Program-made: the position numbers and the translations under genes
Part shown: one piece after another, positions 39,147 through 47,659 of the stretch
Layout of the letters: the number at the start of each line of letters is the position of its first letter
How positions within the stretch are numbered: the stretch's first letter is position 1
Notes under the pieces: generated by a model
What the model was told of the DNA's origin: nothing
Database searches by the model: none
Seen by the model: the letters and a program-made list of their open reading frames with translations, nothing else
DNA from: Bog-473 sp963745175
GTDB lineage: Bacteria > Actinomycetota > Acidimicrobiia > Acidimicrobiales > RAAP-2
Direction of reading: 5' to 3'
Assembly (NCBI GenBank): GCA_963745175.1
Contig: CAVUWK010000001.1
Span: 186,001-250,000, forward strand
DNA: 64,000 nt

Positions 39147-39739
39147 TCCGGCGCGCCACGGCCGGCGACGTCGAGGCCATGGCCGCGCAGATGGCCCGGA
39201 CCTTCTTCGACGACCCCGTCTCGTCCCACATCTTCCGCAACGAGCCACGCCGCCCCGCCGCGTTGCGCGCCTACTTCCGCACGCAGATGCGGTCCGACTA
39301 CCTCCCGTTCGGCGGCTGCTACACGACGGAGGGTTACGCCGGCTCGGCCATCTGGGCGCCCGCCGGCAAGCCGCTCCATACGGGGCTCGGAGGGATCCTC
39401 GCCATGGCGCCTGTGCTGCCCTACGTGGTCGCCAATCTTGGGAACATGCTGCGCCTGCTGGCCCTCGTCGAGTCCAAGCATCCCCGCGAGCCGCACTGGT
39501 ACCTGGCCAGCCTGGGCACCGCCGTGGAGCAGCAGGGCAAGGGTGTGGGCGGTGCGCTGATGCGCCCGGTCCTCGCGCATTGCGACGCCGAAGGCATCCC
39601 CTGCTACCTCGAGTCGTCCAAGGAGCGCAACCTGCCCTTCTACCGGCGCCACGGGTTCGAGGTCGTCGAGGAGTTGGCGCTCCCGGGTAACGGGCCGCCC
39701 CTCTGGACGATGTGGCGGGAGCCCCAGCCAGGACCCTGA
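39119..39739 (+). CDS. GNAT-family N-acetyltransferase
   Basis: 206 residues. RRATAGDVEAMAAQMARTFFDDPV begins the GNAT fold. Acetyl-CoA-binding motif A is LASLGTAVEQQGKGVGGALMRPVL (QxxGxG), and YLESSKERNLPFYRRHGFEVVEE is motif B. The ATG lies 28 nt inside the end of the preceding acyltransferase gene, in another frame, so translation is coupled. Substrate amine unknown. It converges on the LysR gene with only 10 nt between stops. Confidence 0.88.
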   Translation: MVLEPALPVVRRATAGDVEAMAAQMARTFFDDPVSSHIFRNEPRRPAALRAYFRTQMRSDYLPFGGCYTTEGYAGSAIWAPAGKPLHTGLGGILAMAPVLPYVVANLGNMLRLLALVESKHPREPHWYLASLGTAVEQQGKGVGGALMRPVLAHCDAEGIPCYLESSKERNLPFYRRHGFEVVEELALPGNGPPLWTMWREPQPGP

Positions 39740-39749
39740 GGCGGTGCTG

Positions 39750-40662
39750 CTAGCCGGTCGGGTGGATCCCCTCGGGCATGGAGAGGGCGTCGTTGACCAC
39801 GATACCGAGGACGTCGATCACCGCCCGCGCCGGGGCCGAGGGCAGCCCGCGGCGCCGCTGCGCCACGCCGACTCGGCGGCGGGGGAGCCCCGTGACCGGA
39901 AGTACCGAGAACCGCCCACGCAGGTGACCCGGTACGGCGGTCGCCGGGAGGATGGCCGCCCCGTAGCCGTCGAAGGCCAGCGAGGCGATCAGGCGCACGC
40001 CGTCGAGCTCCATGGCGGGCCGCAGCACGATGCGGGCCGGGCCGGTGGCGCTGTCGATCTCCGCCCGCAGCGCCGTGCCCGGGGCCGGGAGGAGCAGCTC
40101 CACGTCGGAGAGCCGCTCCAAGGGGATCGAGGACTCCTCGGCGAGGAAGTGCCCCGGCGGCAGGACGACCACCAGGTCCTCGTCGAACAGCTGGGCCGCC
40201 ATGATCTCGTCACCGCTCAGGGGAAACGTGACCACGGCCAGGTCCAGCTGTCCCGAGGCCAGCTGCTGCTCGAGCTGGACGCTGGACCCCTCGGCGACGT
40301 TGAGGTGGATGTGCGGGTGACGCACCCGCAGCAGGTCGAAGAGCTGCGGGCACGAGCCACCGTCCCGTGGTCCCGATCATGCCGAGGCGGACCGTCCCGA
40401 TCACCTCCTCCCGGAGCGCCGTGACGTCGGAGACCATCGCCTCGAGCTCGTTCATCACCTGGCGGGCCCGGGCGACGACGACCTCGCCCTCCTCGGTCAG
40501 GCGTCCCGAGGCCCGATCCACCAGCTGCACGTCGAGCTCGCGCTCCAGGCGGGCCACGTGCGCCGAGACGTTGGACTGGACGGTGCCGATGGAGGTGGCG
40601 GCCGCCGAGAAGCTCCCGGTGTCGGCGATGCCCAACAGTGCTTGCAGATGTTTCAATTCCAC
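39750..40662 (-). CDS. LysR-family transcriptional regulator, one frameshift
   Basis: About 303 residues. An N-terminal winged HTH (LKHLQALLGIADTGSFSAAATSIGTVQSNVSAHVARLERELDVQ, quoted in parts) is followed by the effector domain HPHIHLNVAEGSSVQLEQQL, LDLAVVTFPLSGDEI and FDEDLVVVLPPGHFLA. An extra C near 40358 splits MIGTTGRWLVP from QLFDLLRVRHPHI. The intergenic side upstream holds an inverted repeat that could be its operator. Target genes and inducer unknown. The HAD-PlsC/murT/gatD genes are divergent but 230 nt away. Confidence 0.85.
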
Positions 40663-40700
40663 GGCTCACTCCTCCCCAAAGTGCTTGCCGGAGTAGTTCT

Positions 40701-40754
40701 GGCAATCACTATAACTGATAGAAGGAATCTCCTAAAGCTGCTTGACTGATTGCC
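40701..40754. promoter_or_regulatory. Inverted repeat upstream of the LysR gene
   Basis: GGCAATCA at 40701-40708 and its exact complement TGATTGCC at 40747-40754, spaced 46 bp start to start (over four helical turns). Just inside the left arm is an AT-rich imperfect palindrome ATCACTATAACTGAT at 40705-40719. This is the most AT-rich stretch in the area. LysR regulators commonly bind such paired sites upstream of their own gene. The remaining spacer to 40891 shows only the RBS (GGAGG) of the next gene. Confidence 0.45.
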
Positions 40755-40891
40755 GAGAGACCGGCAGAATGGATCGCAGACCGCAGGGAATCGGAAGCCC
40801 CCCCTCTGACCCTGATGAGTCTCGAGAAGGGATCGCCCTCCCCCCCGGCGGTCCCTTCTCCTAATTCCGGACCCATTTCCGGAGGTACCCC

Positions 40892-42312
40892 GTGACCCTC
40901 GGACCGGCCGCCGCACCTGATTTAGGCTCCCTACCCGTGCCGAAGAGCGCCGTCTTCATCGACCTCGACCGCACCCTGCTGTGCCACGCGTCGGGCCAGG
41001 TCCTGAACCGTGCCCTCGTGGACGAGGGCGTCCTGCCCGAGGGGCGCTCCCTCCCGGGCGACAAGGTCATGTACGCCGTCAACGACCGCCTGGGCGAGAA
41101 CCTCTTCTCCATGGGCCTGGTGCGGGCAGCGGCCAGAGTGGCCCGGGGCTGGCGCCAGGAGCAGGTCCAGGCGGCCGGCCGACGTGCCGTGTCCGCGCTG
41201 AGCGAGCTCGTCGCCCCCTTCGCCCCCCAACGGCTGGCCGCCTTCCGGGCCGAGGGTCACCGGCTGGTGCTCGCGACGACGACGCCGGCCGACATGATCG
41301 CCCCCTTCGCCGAGGCCTTCGGCTTCGACGATCTGATCGCGACGACCTACGAGACCAACGACGGCCGGTACACGGGCCGTCTCTACGAGGGCTTCGTCTG
41401 GGGGACGGGCAAGCTTCGTGCCGTGCGGGAGTGGGCCGATGACAACCGCGTCGACCTGGCTGACTGCCATGCGTGCAGCGACAGCATCTTCGACGTCCCG
41501 CTGCTGTCGAGCGTGGGCTCGCCGCACGCCGTCAATCCCGATCCCTCGCTGACCCTCGTGGCCGCCGCCCGCCGCTGGCCGGTGGAGCACTGGGACCGTC
41601 CACCGGGCGTCCCCAGCATGGTGGGACTGGAGCCGTACCACGTGCTCCGTCCGTTCGTGCGCAAGCTGTCCTTTCCCTACGCGCGCTTCGACATCACCGG
41701 CGTGGAGAACGTGCCGTCACGCGGACCGGTGCTGCTCGCCTCGAACCACCGGAGTTACTTCGACGTTGCCGCGTTGGCCCTCGTGGCACGGGACATCGGG
41801 CGACCGGTGCGCTTCCTCGGCAAGAAGGAGATCTTCGACGCGCCCGTCGTCGGGATGATCGCACGCGCCATCGGCGGTATCGCGGTCGACCGCGGCAGCG
41901 GGTCGGGCCAGCCGCTGCGCGATGCCGAGGCCGCCCTGAAGGCCGGCGAGGTGGTGGTCGTCCTCCCGCAGGGCACCATTCCGCGCGGATACGACTTCTT
42001 CGACCCGGCGCTCCACGGCAAGACGGGGACGGCGCGCCTGGCGGCGTCGACCGGTGCCACCGTCGTGCCCGTCGGGCTGTGGGGGACCGAGAAGGTCTGG
42101 CCGCGCTCGGCTCGGGTGCCCGACTTCACCCTGGTGCGCAAACCGCCCAAGGTCACGGTGCGGGTGGGCCGGCCGGTGCACTTGTCCCTTACCGACGCCA
42201 AGGCGGACACCTCCACGATCATGGAGGCCATCAGCGCGCTGCTGCCCCCGAGTCGCGGGTGCGCCACGAACCGACCGCCGAGGAGCTGGCCCGCAGCAAG
42301 CCCCCTCGGTGA
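40892..42312 (+). CDS. HAD-IB hydrolase fused to PlsC-type 1-acylglycerol-3-phosphate acyltransferase, one frameshift
   Basis: About 473 residues. The N-terminal HAD-IB domain (residues ~18-215) has the nucleophile in FIDLDRTLLCHAS and motif III/IV ACSDSIFDVPLL. The C-terminal PlsC domain has NHRSYFDVAAL (HX4D), FLGKKEIF and LPQGTIPRG. The pair would make phosphatidic acid or dephosphorylate a lipid-phosphate intermediate. One missing C in a C-run near 42245 displaces the ending ESRVRHEPTAEELARSKPPR. The restored TGA overlaps the murT GTG by four bases. GTG start with GGAGG upstream. Confidence 0.88.
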
Positions 42313-43541
42313 GGGCACAGCTCGCCAGCGCCACGACGCGCGCCGTCAACGCCACCTCACGCCGTCTCGGTCGGGGCCGGGGCACCGTGGCGGGAGGCCG
42401 GGTCGGGCTCCGGCTCGATCCCCGGTTACTCGAGCACCTGAGTGCGGGCCGCCAGGTCGCCCTCGTCACCGGCACCAACGGGAAGACGACGACGACCCGG
42501 CTCCTCACGGTGGGTCTCGGCGCGACCGGTGACGCCGTCGTCAGCAACGAGACGGGCTCGAACATGCCCCCGGGCCACGTCGCCGCCCTGGCGGGGACCG
42601 ACGCACCGCGCGCCGTGCTCGAGACGGACGAGGTCTACCTGCCGCGGGTCCTCACCGCGACCGCGGCTGCCGCGGTGATCCTCCTGAACCTGTCGCGCGA
42701 CCAGCTCGATCGCACGAACGAGGTGCGCATGGTCGCGGGGCGCTGGCGGGCGGCCCTGGCGGCCGCGCCGCATACCCACGTCGTGGCCAACGCCGACGAC
42801 CCGCTGGTGGCCTGGGGGGCCGGTGCCGCCCGTGACGTGCACTGGGTGGCGGCCGGCCTCCGCTGGCAGCACGATGCCGTCGGCTGCCCGTCCTGCGAGG
42901 GACGCATCGAGTTCACGGAAGGCGGTTGGTCGTGCGGCTCCTGCGGCTTCGCCCGCCCCGAGCCCGAGGCGACCCTCGTGGTCGCGCCGGACGGGTCGGC
43001 CTGCGGCCAATGGGCCGACGGCAGGAGCGTCCCGGTGCGGCTCGCCCTGCCCGGTCGGTTCAACCAGTCCAATGCCTTGATGGCTGCGGTGGCGGCCGAG
43101 GCGTGCGGTGTTGACGCGCTGGCGGCGCTCACCGCCATGGCGGCCGTGCAGGAGGTGGCGGGGCGTTTCACCGTACGCGCCTTCGGCGAGGCGCGGGCCC
43201 GGCTGATGCTGGCCAAGAACCCGGCGGGCTGGGACGAGCTGCTCGACCTCGTGGCCGCTTCCGACGCGCCGCTCGTTGTCAGCATCAACGCGCGGATCGC
43301 CGATGGGGCCGACCCGAGTTGGCTGTGGGACGTTCCCTACGAGCGCCTGGCCGGCCGCGCCGTCGTGGCCACCGGCGACCGCTTCCGGGACCTTTCCCTC
43401 CGCCTGCACTACGGGGGCGTCGCGCACACCACGGAGCCCGACCCGGTGGAGGCCGTCACCCGTGCGGCCGCGGGAACCGATGGCGTGGTCGATGTCATCG
43501 GGAACTACACCGCCTTCCACGACCTGCTGGGGGCGCGCTGA
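42309..43541 (+). CDS. murT: Lipid II isoglutaminyl synthase, Mur-ligase subunit
   Basis: 410 residues. Mur-ligase central domain with P-loop VTGTNGKTTTTRLL, then LLNLSRDQLDRTNEV. A zinc ribbon CPSCEGRIEFTEGGWSCGSC is characteristic of MurT. The C-terminal DUF1727 domain (RFTVRAFGEARARLMLAKNPAGWDELL) is also diagnostic. With GatD it amidates the D-glutamate of lipid II to D-isoglutamine using ATP and ammonia. GTG at 42309 overlaps the previous TGA; the gatD ATG overlaps its own TGA. Clean frame. Confidence 0.95.
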   Translation: MRAQLASATTRAVNATSRRLGRGRGTVAGGRVGLRLDPRLLEHLSAGRQVALVTGTNGKTTTTRLLTVGLGATGDAVVSNETGSNMPPGHVAALAGTDAPRAVLETDEVYLPRVLTATAAAAVILLNLSRDQLDRTNEVRMVAGRWRAALAAAPHTHVVANADDPLVAWGAGAARDVHWVAAGLRWQHDAVGCPSCEGRIEFTEGGWSCGSCGFARPEPEATLVVAPDGSACGQWADGRSVPVRLALPGRFNQSNALMAAVAAEACGVDALAALTAMAAVQEVAGRFTVRAFGEARARLMLAKNPAGWDELLDLVAASDAPLVVSINARIADGADPSWLWDVPYERLAGRAVVATGDRFRDLSLRLHYGGVAHTTEPDPVEAVTRAAAGTDGVVDVIGNYTAFHDLLGAR

Positions 43542-44287
43542 TGTCGGGTCTGTTGCGCGTCGCGGTCGTCTACCCCGACCTGCTGGGCACCTACGGTGAC
43601 GGCGGGAACGGCCTCGTGCTGGCGCGGCGGGCCGAATGGCGCGGCCTCGAGGTCACCTTGCTGCAGGCTTCCTCCGACCGGCCACTGCCGGAGGCCGACG
43701 TCTACTGCCTGGGCGGGGGCGAGGACGGTCCCCAGGTCCGTGCCGCCCGGACGCTCATCGACGATGGCACGCTGGCGCGGCGGGCGGCCGCGGGCGCCGC
43801 GGTGCTGGCGGTCTGCGCCGGTTTTCAAGTGGTGGGACGGACCTTTCCCGGTGCCGCGGGCGACGCGCACGAGGGCCTGGGCCTCCTGGACGTCGACACC
43901 GAGAAGGGGAGCGGGCCGCGGGCCGTGGGCGAGGTGCTGGTCGAGGTGGACCCCGGGCCGCTCGAACCACTGCCGATCCTCACCGGTTTCGAGAACCACG
44001 GCGGCGTGACCTCGCTGCGCGACGGGGCCGTCGCCCTCGGGCGAGTCGTCGCGGGTGTCGGCAACGGCGGCGGTGACGGGACCGAAGGTGCCGTGCAGGG
44101 CCACATCGTGGGGACGTACCTCCACGGCCCGGTGCTGGCCCGCAACCCGGCGCTGGCCGACCGCCTGCTCTCCTGGGCGCTCGGCGACCGGTCACTCGAC
44201 CCGCTGGACGACGCGGCGTCGGAGAGCCTCCGCGAGGAGCGCCTCGCCGCCGTTGGGGGCCGACGGCGCCTGCGCCGGCACAAGTAG
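43541..44287 (+). CDS. gatD: Lipid II isoglutaminyl synthase, glutaminase subunit
   Basis: 248 residues of the CobB/CobQ-like class I glutamine amidotransferase type. The nucleophile Cys is in AVLAVCAGFQVVG, with GFENHGGVT and the catalytic His in GTYLHGPVLARNP. YPDLLGTYGDGGNGLVLARRA at the N-terminus is typical of GatD. It releases ammonia from glutamine for MurT. Translationally coupled to murT (TGATG). Clean frame and usual length. Confidence 0.95.
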   Translation: MSGLLRVAVVYPDLLGTYGDGGNGLVLARRAEWRGLEVTLLQASSDRPLPEADVYCLGGGEDGPQVRAARTLIDDGTLARRAAAGAAVLAVCAGFQVVGRTFPGAAGDAHEGLGLLDVDTEKGSGPRAVGEVLVEVDPGPLEPLPILTGFENHGGVTSLRDGAVALGRVVAGVGNGGGDGTEGAVQGHIVGTYLHGPVLARNPALADRLLSWALGDRSLDPLDDAASESLREERLAAVGGRRRLRRHK

Positions 44288-44300
44288 GGGACAAGACTCG

Positions 44301-44708
44301 ATGCGGACGCTACTCAACCTGCTGTGGCTCGTGTTCTCGGGCCTCTGGCTGGCCATCGGGTACGCGCTGGCCGGCCTCGTGCTGTGCGTGCTGATCATCA
44401 CGATCCCCTTCGGGGTGGCCTGCTTCAGGCTCTCCGCCTTCGTGTTGTGGCCCTTCGGCCGTGCGGTGGTGCCGAACCCCGAGGCGGGCGCACCGTCGAC
44501 GGTGGCCAACGTCCTCTGGTTCGTGCTCGCGGGGCTGTGGATGGCGCTGGCCCACCTGGTCCTGGGCGTGCTGCTCTGCCTCACCATCATCGGCATTCCG
44601 CTCGGCCTCGGGAACTTCAAGCTCGCCGCGGTGGCGATCGCCCCACTCGGCAAGCAGATCGTTCCGAGCAGCGACCCCCGCGCCCAGCAGGGGGCCATCG
44701 TCTTCTGA
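44301..44708 (+). CDS. yccF: YccF-domain membrane protein
   Basis: 135 residues with two YccF repeats. Each has a helix pair: LWLVFSGLWLAIGYALAGLVLCVLIITIPFGVACFRL, and then LWFVLAGLWMALAHLVLGVLLCLTIIGIPLGLGNFKLA. The repeated ITIPFG/IIGIPLG motif is the family hallmark. Function unknown. It follows gatD by 13 nt with GGGGACAAG before the ATG, so it probably belongs to the murT-gatD transcript. Confidence 0.9.
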   Translation: MRTLLNLLWLVFSGLWLAIGYALAGLVLCVLIITIPFGVACFRLSAFVLWPFGRAVVPNPEAGAPSTVANVLWFVLAGLWMALAHLVLGVLLCLTIIGIPLGLGNFKLAAVAIAPLGKQIVPSSDPRAQQGAIVF

Positions 44709-44760
44709 CGCGTCGCCGGCGCCACCCGCCGGCCCGGAACACCTCAGACAGCGGTCCGGC

Positions 44761-45594
44761 TCAGTCGGGCCGGCCGACGTCGAGCGTCAGGAGATCCCGG
44801 GCCAGGACGACCGGGCCGTCGAAGTGCGCGCTCGCCCGAGCGATCCATTCGGTCTCGGTGCCCGGCTGGGGCGCGGGGACGAGGTGGGTGAGGACCAGGG
44901 TCCCCACGCCGTTGCGCGCCGCGGTGCGCGCCGCGTCCTCCACCGACGAGTGGTAGTCGAGCACGTCGAGCAGCCGGGGGAGACCGATCGGCTCGATCAG
45001 GTCGGGGCGCACCACCGTGTGCACAAGCATGTCCGCTCCCGCACAGAGCTCGTCCAGTCCCTCGCACGGGACCGTGTCGCCCGCGATGACCACGGAGGCC
45101 CCGGCCTCTTCGACGCGGAAGCCGACCGTTGGACGTACCGGTGCGTGGTCGGTGGGCGCGGCGGTGACGCGGAGCGGACCGTCCTCGAGCACCACGCCGC
45201 GTTCGCATTCGACCACCTCTGCCGACGGCCGCCATTGCAGGTCGTCATGATGGGCCAGGCGATAGCCGATGTCGAGCTCGAGCATGGCCTCCGTGGCCGC
45301 CAGCAGCGACGCCGCGCCGACCGGGCCGTAGACGGCGAGGGGATGGGGTTGGAACGAGGTGATCCAGCGCGACGTGATGATGTCGTTGAGATCGGTGGTG
45401 TGATCGCTGTGCAGGTGGGTCAGGAAGAGCCCGCGCAGCGCTCCCGCGGCCGACCCCGCGCCGGCGGCGCGCATGAGGACCCCGCGCCCACAGTCGAAGA
45501 GCAGGTCGCCGGCTCCGGTGCGCACCAGAGTTGCCGGCCCGGCACGCTCCGGATCGGGGAGCGGGCTGCCACTGCCGAGGATGATGGTCTGCAT
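44761..45594 (-). CDS. MBL-fold metallo-hydrolase (RNase Z-like)
   Basis: 277 residues from ATG 45594, where AGGAGG lies about 7 nt upstream. The metal site is FLTHLHSDHTTDL (HxHxDH), with VIAGDTVP carrying the bridging Asp, and His residues in THLVPAPQPG. N-terminal ILGSGSPLPDPERAGPA matches the ribonuclease Z/arylsulfatase-like subgroup. Whether it processes tRNA or hydrolyses a small ester is not decidable. The extra 61 upstream codons are excluded. Confidence 0.9.
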   Translation of the reverse strand: MQTIILGSGSPLPDPERAGPATLVRTGAGDLLFDCGRGVLMRAAGAGSAAGALRGLFLTHLHSDHTTDLNDIITSRWITSFQPHPLAVYGPVGAASLLAATEAMLELDIGYRLAHHDDLQWRPSAEVVECERGVVLEDGPLRVTAAPTDHAPVRPTVGFRVEEAGASVVIAGDTVPCEGLDELCAGADMLVHTVVRPDLIEPIGLPRLLDVLDYHSSVEDAARTAARNGVGTLVLTHLVPAPQPGTETEWIARASAHFDGPVVLARDLLTLDVGRPD

Positions 45595-45703
45595 GGGGTT
45601 GCCTCCTGGTCGCTTCAGCGCAGCGCGCCCGAGAGGTCCCGGCCACGGGCGGCGTGGCACCGTTGCTACCATGCCGCGGGCACGACGTCGGGGAGGAGGT
45701 CTC

Positions 45704-46171
45704 GTGGCGCAGTGGAGCGAGCAGGACGTGGACGCACTGCAGGGCGAGCTGGGTGCGCACGGCTTCGGAGGCATCAACCCGGACCCCGAGCAGCTTCGGT
45801 CCCTGCTGCGGTCGGGCGAGGACGGGCCGCTGCAGTTCGTGAACCTGCTGTCGTACCACGCTCGTGCGGCCTACCCGGACGGGCATGAGCTGGCGTCCGC
45901 AGGTCTCAGTGGCGCCGAGGCGTACGGCCGCTACGCGGTGGTGGCACTCGATCACGTCGCACGGCGAGGTGGCGTCCTCACGCTCTACAACGACGTGCTC
46001 CAGGTCCTGATCGGCCAGACCGGGCCGTGGGACCAGATCGCCATCATGCAGTATCCCGGCATCGACGCCTTCATCGACATGATCCGGGACCCTGAGTATC
46101 AGGGCGGCCTGATCCACCGCGACGCCGGCCTGGCCGACACGGCGATCCTCGTCTCCCGCTCACTGCTCTGA
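45704..46171 (+). CDS. DUF1330-like small protein
   Basis: 155 residues. The core GPLQFVNLLSYHARAAYPDG, AEAYGRYAVVALDHVARRGG and YPGIDAFIDMIRDPEYQGGLIHRDAGLADTAIL resembles the DUF1330 alpha-beta barrel (ferredoxin-like) fold. Function unknown. GGAGGAGGT lies directly before the GTG at 45704. It is divergent from the MBL hydrolase with about 110 nt between. Confidence 0.8.
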   Translation: MAQWSEQDVDALQGELGAHGFGGINPDPEQLRSLLRSGEDGPLQFVNLLSYHARAAYPDGHELASAGLSGAEAYGRYAVVALDHVARRGGVLTLYNDVLQVLIGQTGPWDQIAIMQYPGIDAFIDMIRDPEYQGGLIHRDAGLADTAILVSRSLL

Positions 46172-46264
46172 CCCAGGTTGTCGTGCCAGGGTTGGCGCGG
46201 AGGTGCCACAGCGGGGAATCTCCCGCCCTCGTATGCTGCCGTGAACCTTGGGGGTGAGTGGAAC

Positions 46265-46656
46265 ATGGATGGATCGGGGCCGCCCGGCAGCGGTGCTGGG
46301 AGGACGGCGCTCGTGGTTGAGGACGAGCCGGCACTGCGCGCGCTGACGCGGCAGATGCTCGAACGCAACAGCTACGCCGTCGTCGAGGCGCAGATGGCGA
46401 AAGCGCCATCGCCCTGAGTCAGGGCCATCCGGGCCACATCGATCTGCTCCTCACCAACGTGGTCATGCCGACAATGCAGGGAACCGAATTGGCCGACGCC
46501 ATCGTCACCCAGCGGCCGGGCATCGTCGTCGTCTACATGAGCGGTTATGCCCTCGCCGCGTTCGGCGACCACGGCGCGCGGCCGACCGCCTTCATCGAGA
46601 AACCGTTCGAAGAAGAGGAGTTGCTCGATGTTCTCCAACTCCACCTGGCCGACTGA
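46265..46656 (+). CDS. Stand-alone receiver domain with Asn at the phospho-acceptor site, one frameshift
   Basis: About 130 residues, a single receiver domain with no output domain. The acidic pocket is in ALVVEDEPALRALT. The usual LLLTD-VVMP motif reads LLLTNVVMPTMQG, with Asn (codon AAC) instead of the phosphorylatable Asp. The conserved Thr/Ser region is VVYMSGYA and the Lys is in AFIEKPFEEEEL, as in receivers of hybrid kinases. One missing G near 46391 splits EAADGESAIALS. It could work without phosphorylation or be a sink or decoy. No kinase lies beside it. Confidence 0.82.
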
Positions 46657-46688
46657 CTTTTCAGTCGGCCGGTCGGGCGGCCGCTCGG

Positions 46689-47659
46689 TCATTCGGGCCA
46701 CTCGGTGTCCCGCCCTCGCGACGGGGACTCGTCGAGAGCCCAGGCCCGACGCCACGAGGATGCGGCCGGTCCGCGGTGCGCGGTCTCCGCGCCCTCCACG
46801 GGTGCCACGGCGCTGACGGCGCGCCGGGCCTGCCACCAGTCGGACTGCACTTCCCGCGCCAGCGTGGCAACCGCGGCCTCGACCCGGTCCGAGAACCGAT
46901 GGGCGTTCTCGCCCTCGTCGGGCGTCATCGGCGCTCCGAAGAGGACGGCGATGGGGGAGCGGCGCAGGCGGCCGCCCCGCCGGTCCTCGGTGCCGGACCC
47001 ACCGGGGCGCGGGCACCCGGTTCCGGCTTCTTCGCCAGCACGTGCCGCGTCCCGTGCAGGTACACCGGGACCACCGGGCGCCCCGTCCGTCGGGCCAGGT
47101 AGGCGGCCCCACCCCTGAACGGCTGCGTCCATCCGTCCGGTGAGCGCCCGCCCTCGGGGAAGATGACCAGGCTCCAGCCGTCCTCGACGAGCTCGGCCGC
47201 AGTGTCGGCGGACTTCCGGTTCACCCGGCTGCGCTCGATCGGGATCGCGGCCAACGCGAACGACCACAGCACCGACTTCCACGTGCGGTCGAAGAAGTAG
47301 TCCGAGGCCGCCGCCACGACGGTGCGGTGGCGGAACTCCACCGGCAAGGTCGTGAGCAGCAACGGGGTGTCGATATGACTGGCGTGGTTGGCCGCGAAGA
47401 TCACCGGCCCCTCGACGTGTTGGAGGTGCTCGAGTCCCCGCACCGTGGCGGGCGCGAGCAGTCGGGCCGCCGGCCGGGTCACGTTGTCCATGACCACCGC
47501 CCGGGCCAGCCGGACGGGGTAGCGGCGCGACCACTCGTGGTCGTAGTCGAGCCCGACTCTCCGCTCGGGATCGGGTCGCTCGATCGACGTCGGCCAGGAG
47601 GGAGCGGCGAGGGGGAAGCGGGCCGAACGGACGCGGCCCAGCACCTTCGAGCCCGCCAT
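46689..47659 (-). CDS. Lysophospholipid acyltransferase (PlsC-type), one frameshift
   Basis: About 323 residues. Acyltransferase motif I is FAANHASHIDTPLLLT (NHxSxxD), with motif III VIFPEGGRSPDG, and VVPVYLHGTRHVL follows. The frame breaks at about 46985-47030 in a GC-rich stretch. The C-terminus SPIAVLFGAPMTPDEGENAHRF then ends at the TGA at 46689. Its ATG at 47659 overlaps the TGA of the LarA-like gene (TGATG), so it is the last gene of a coupled operon. Probably acylates a glycerol-phosphate or a related hydroxyl acceptor. Confidence 0.87.
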
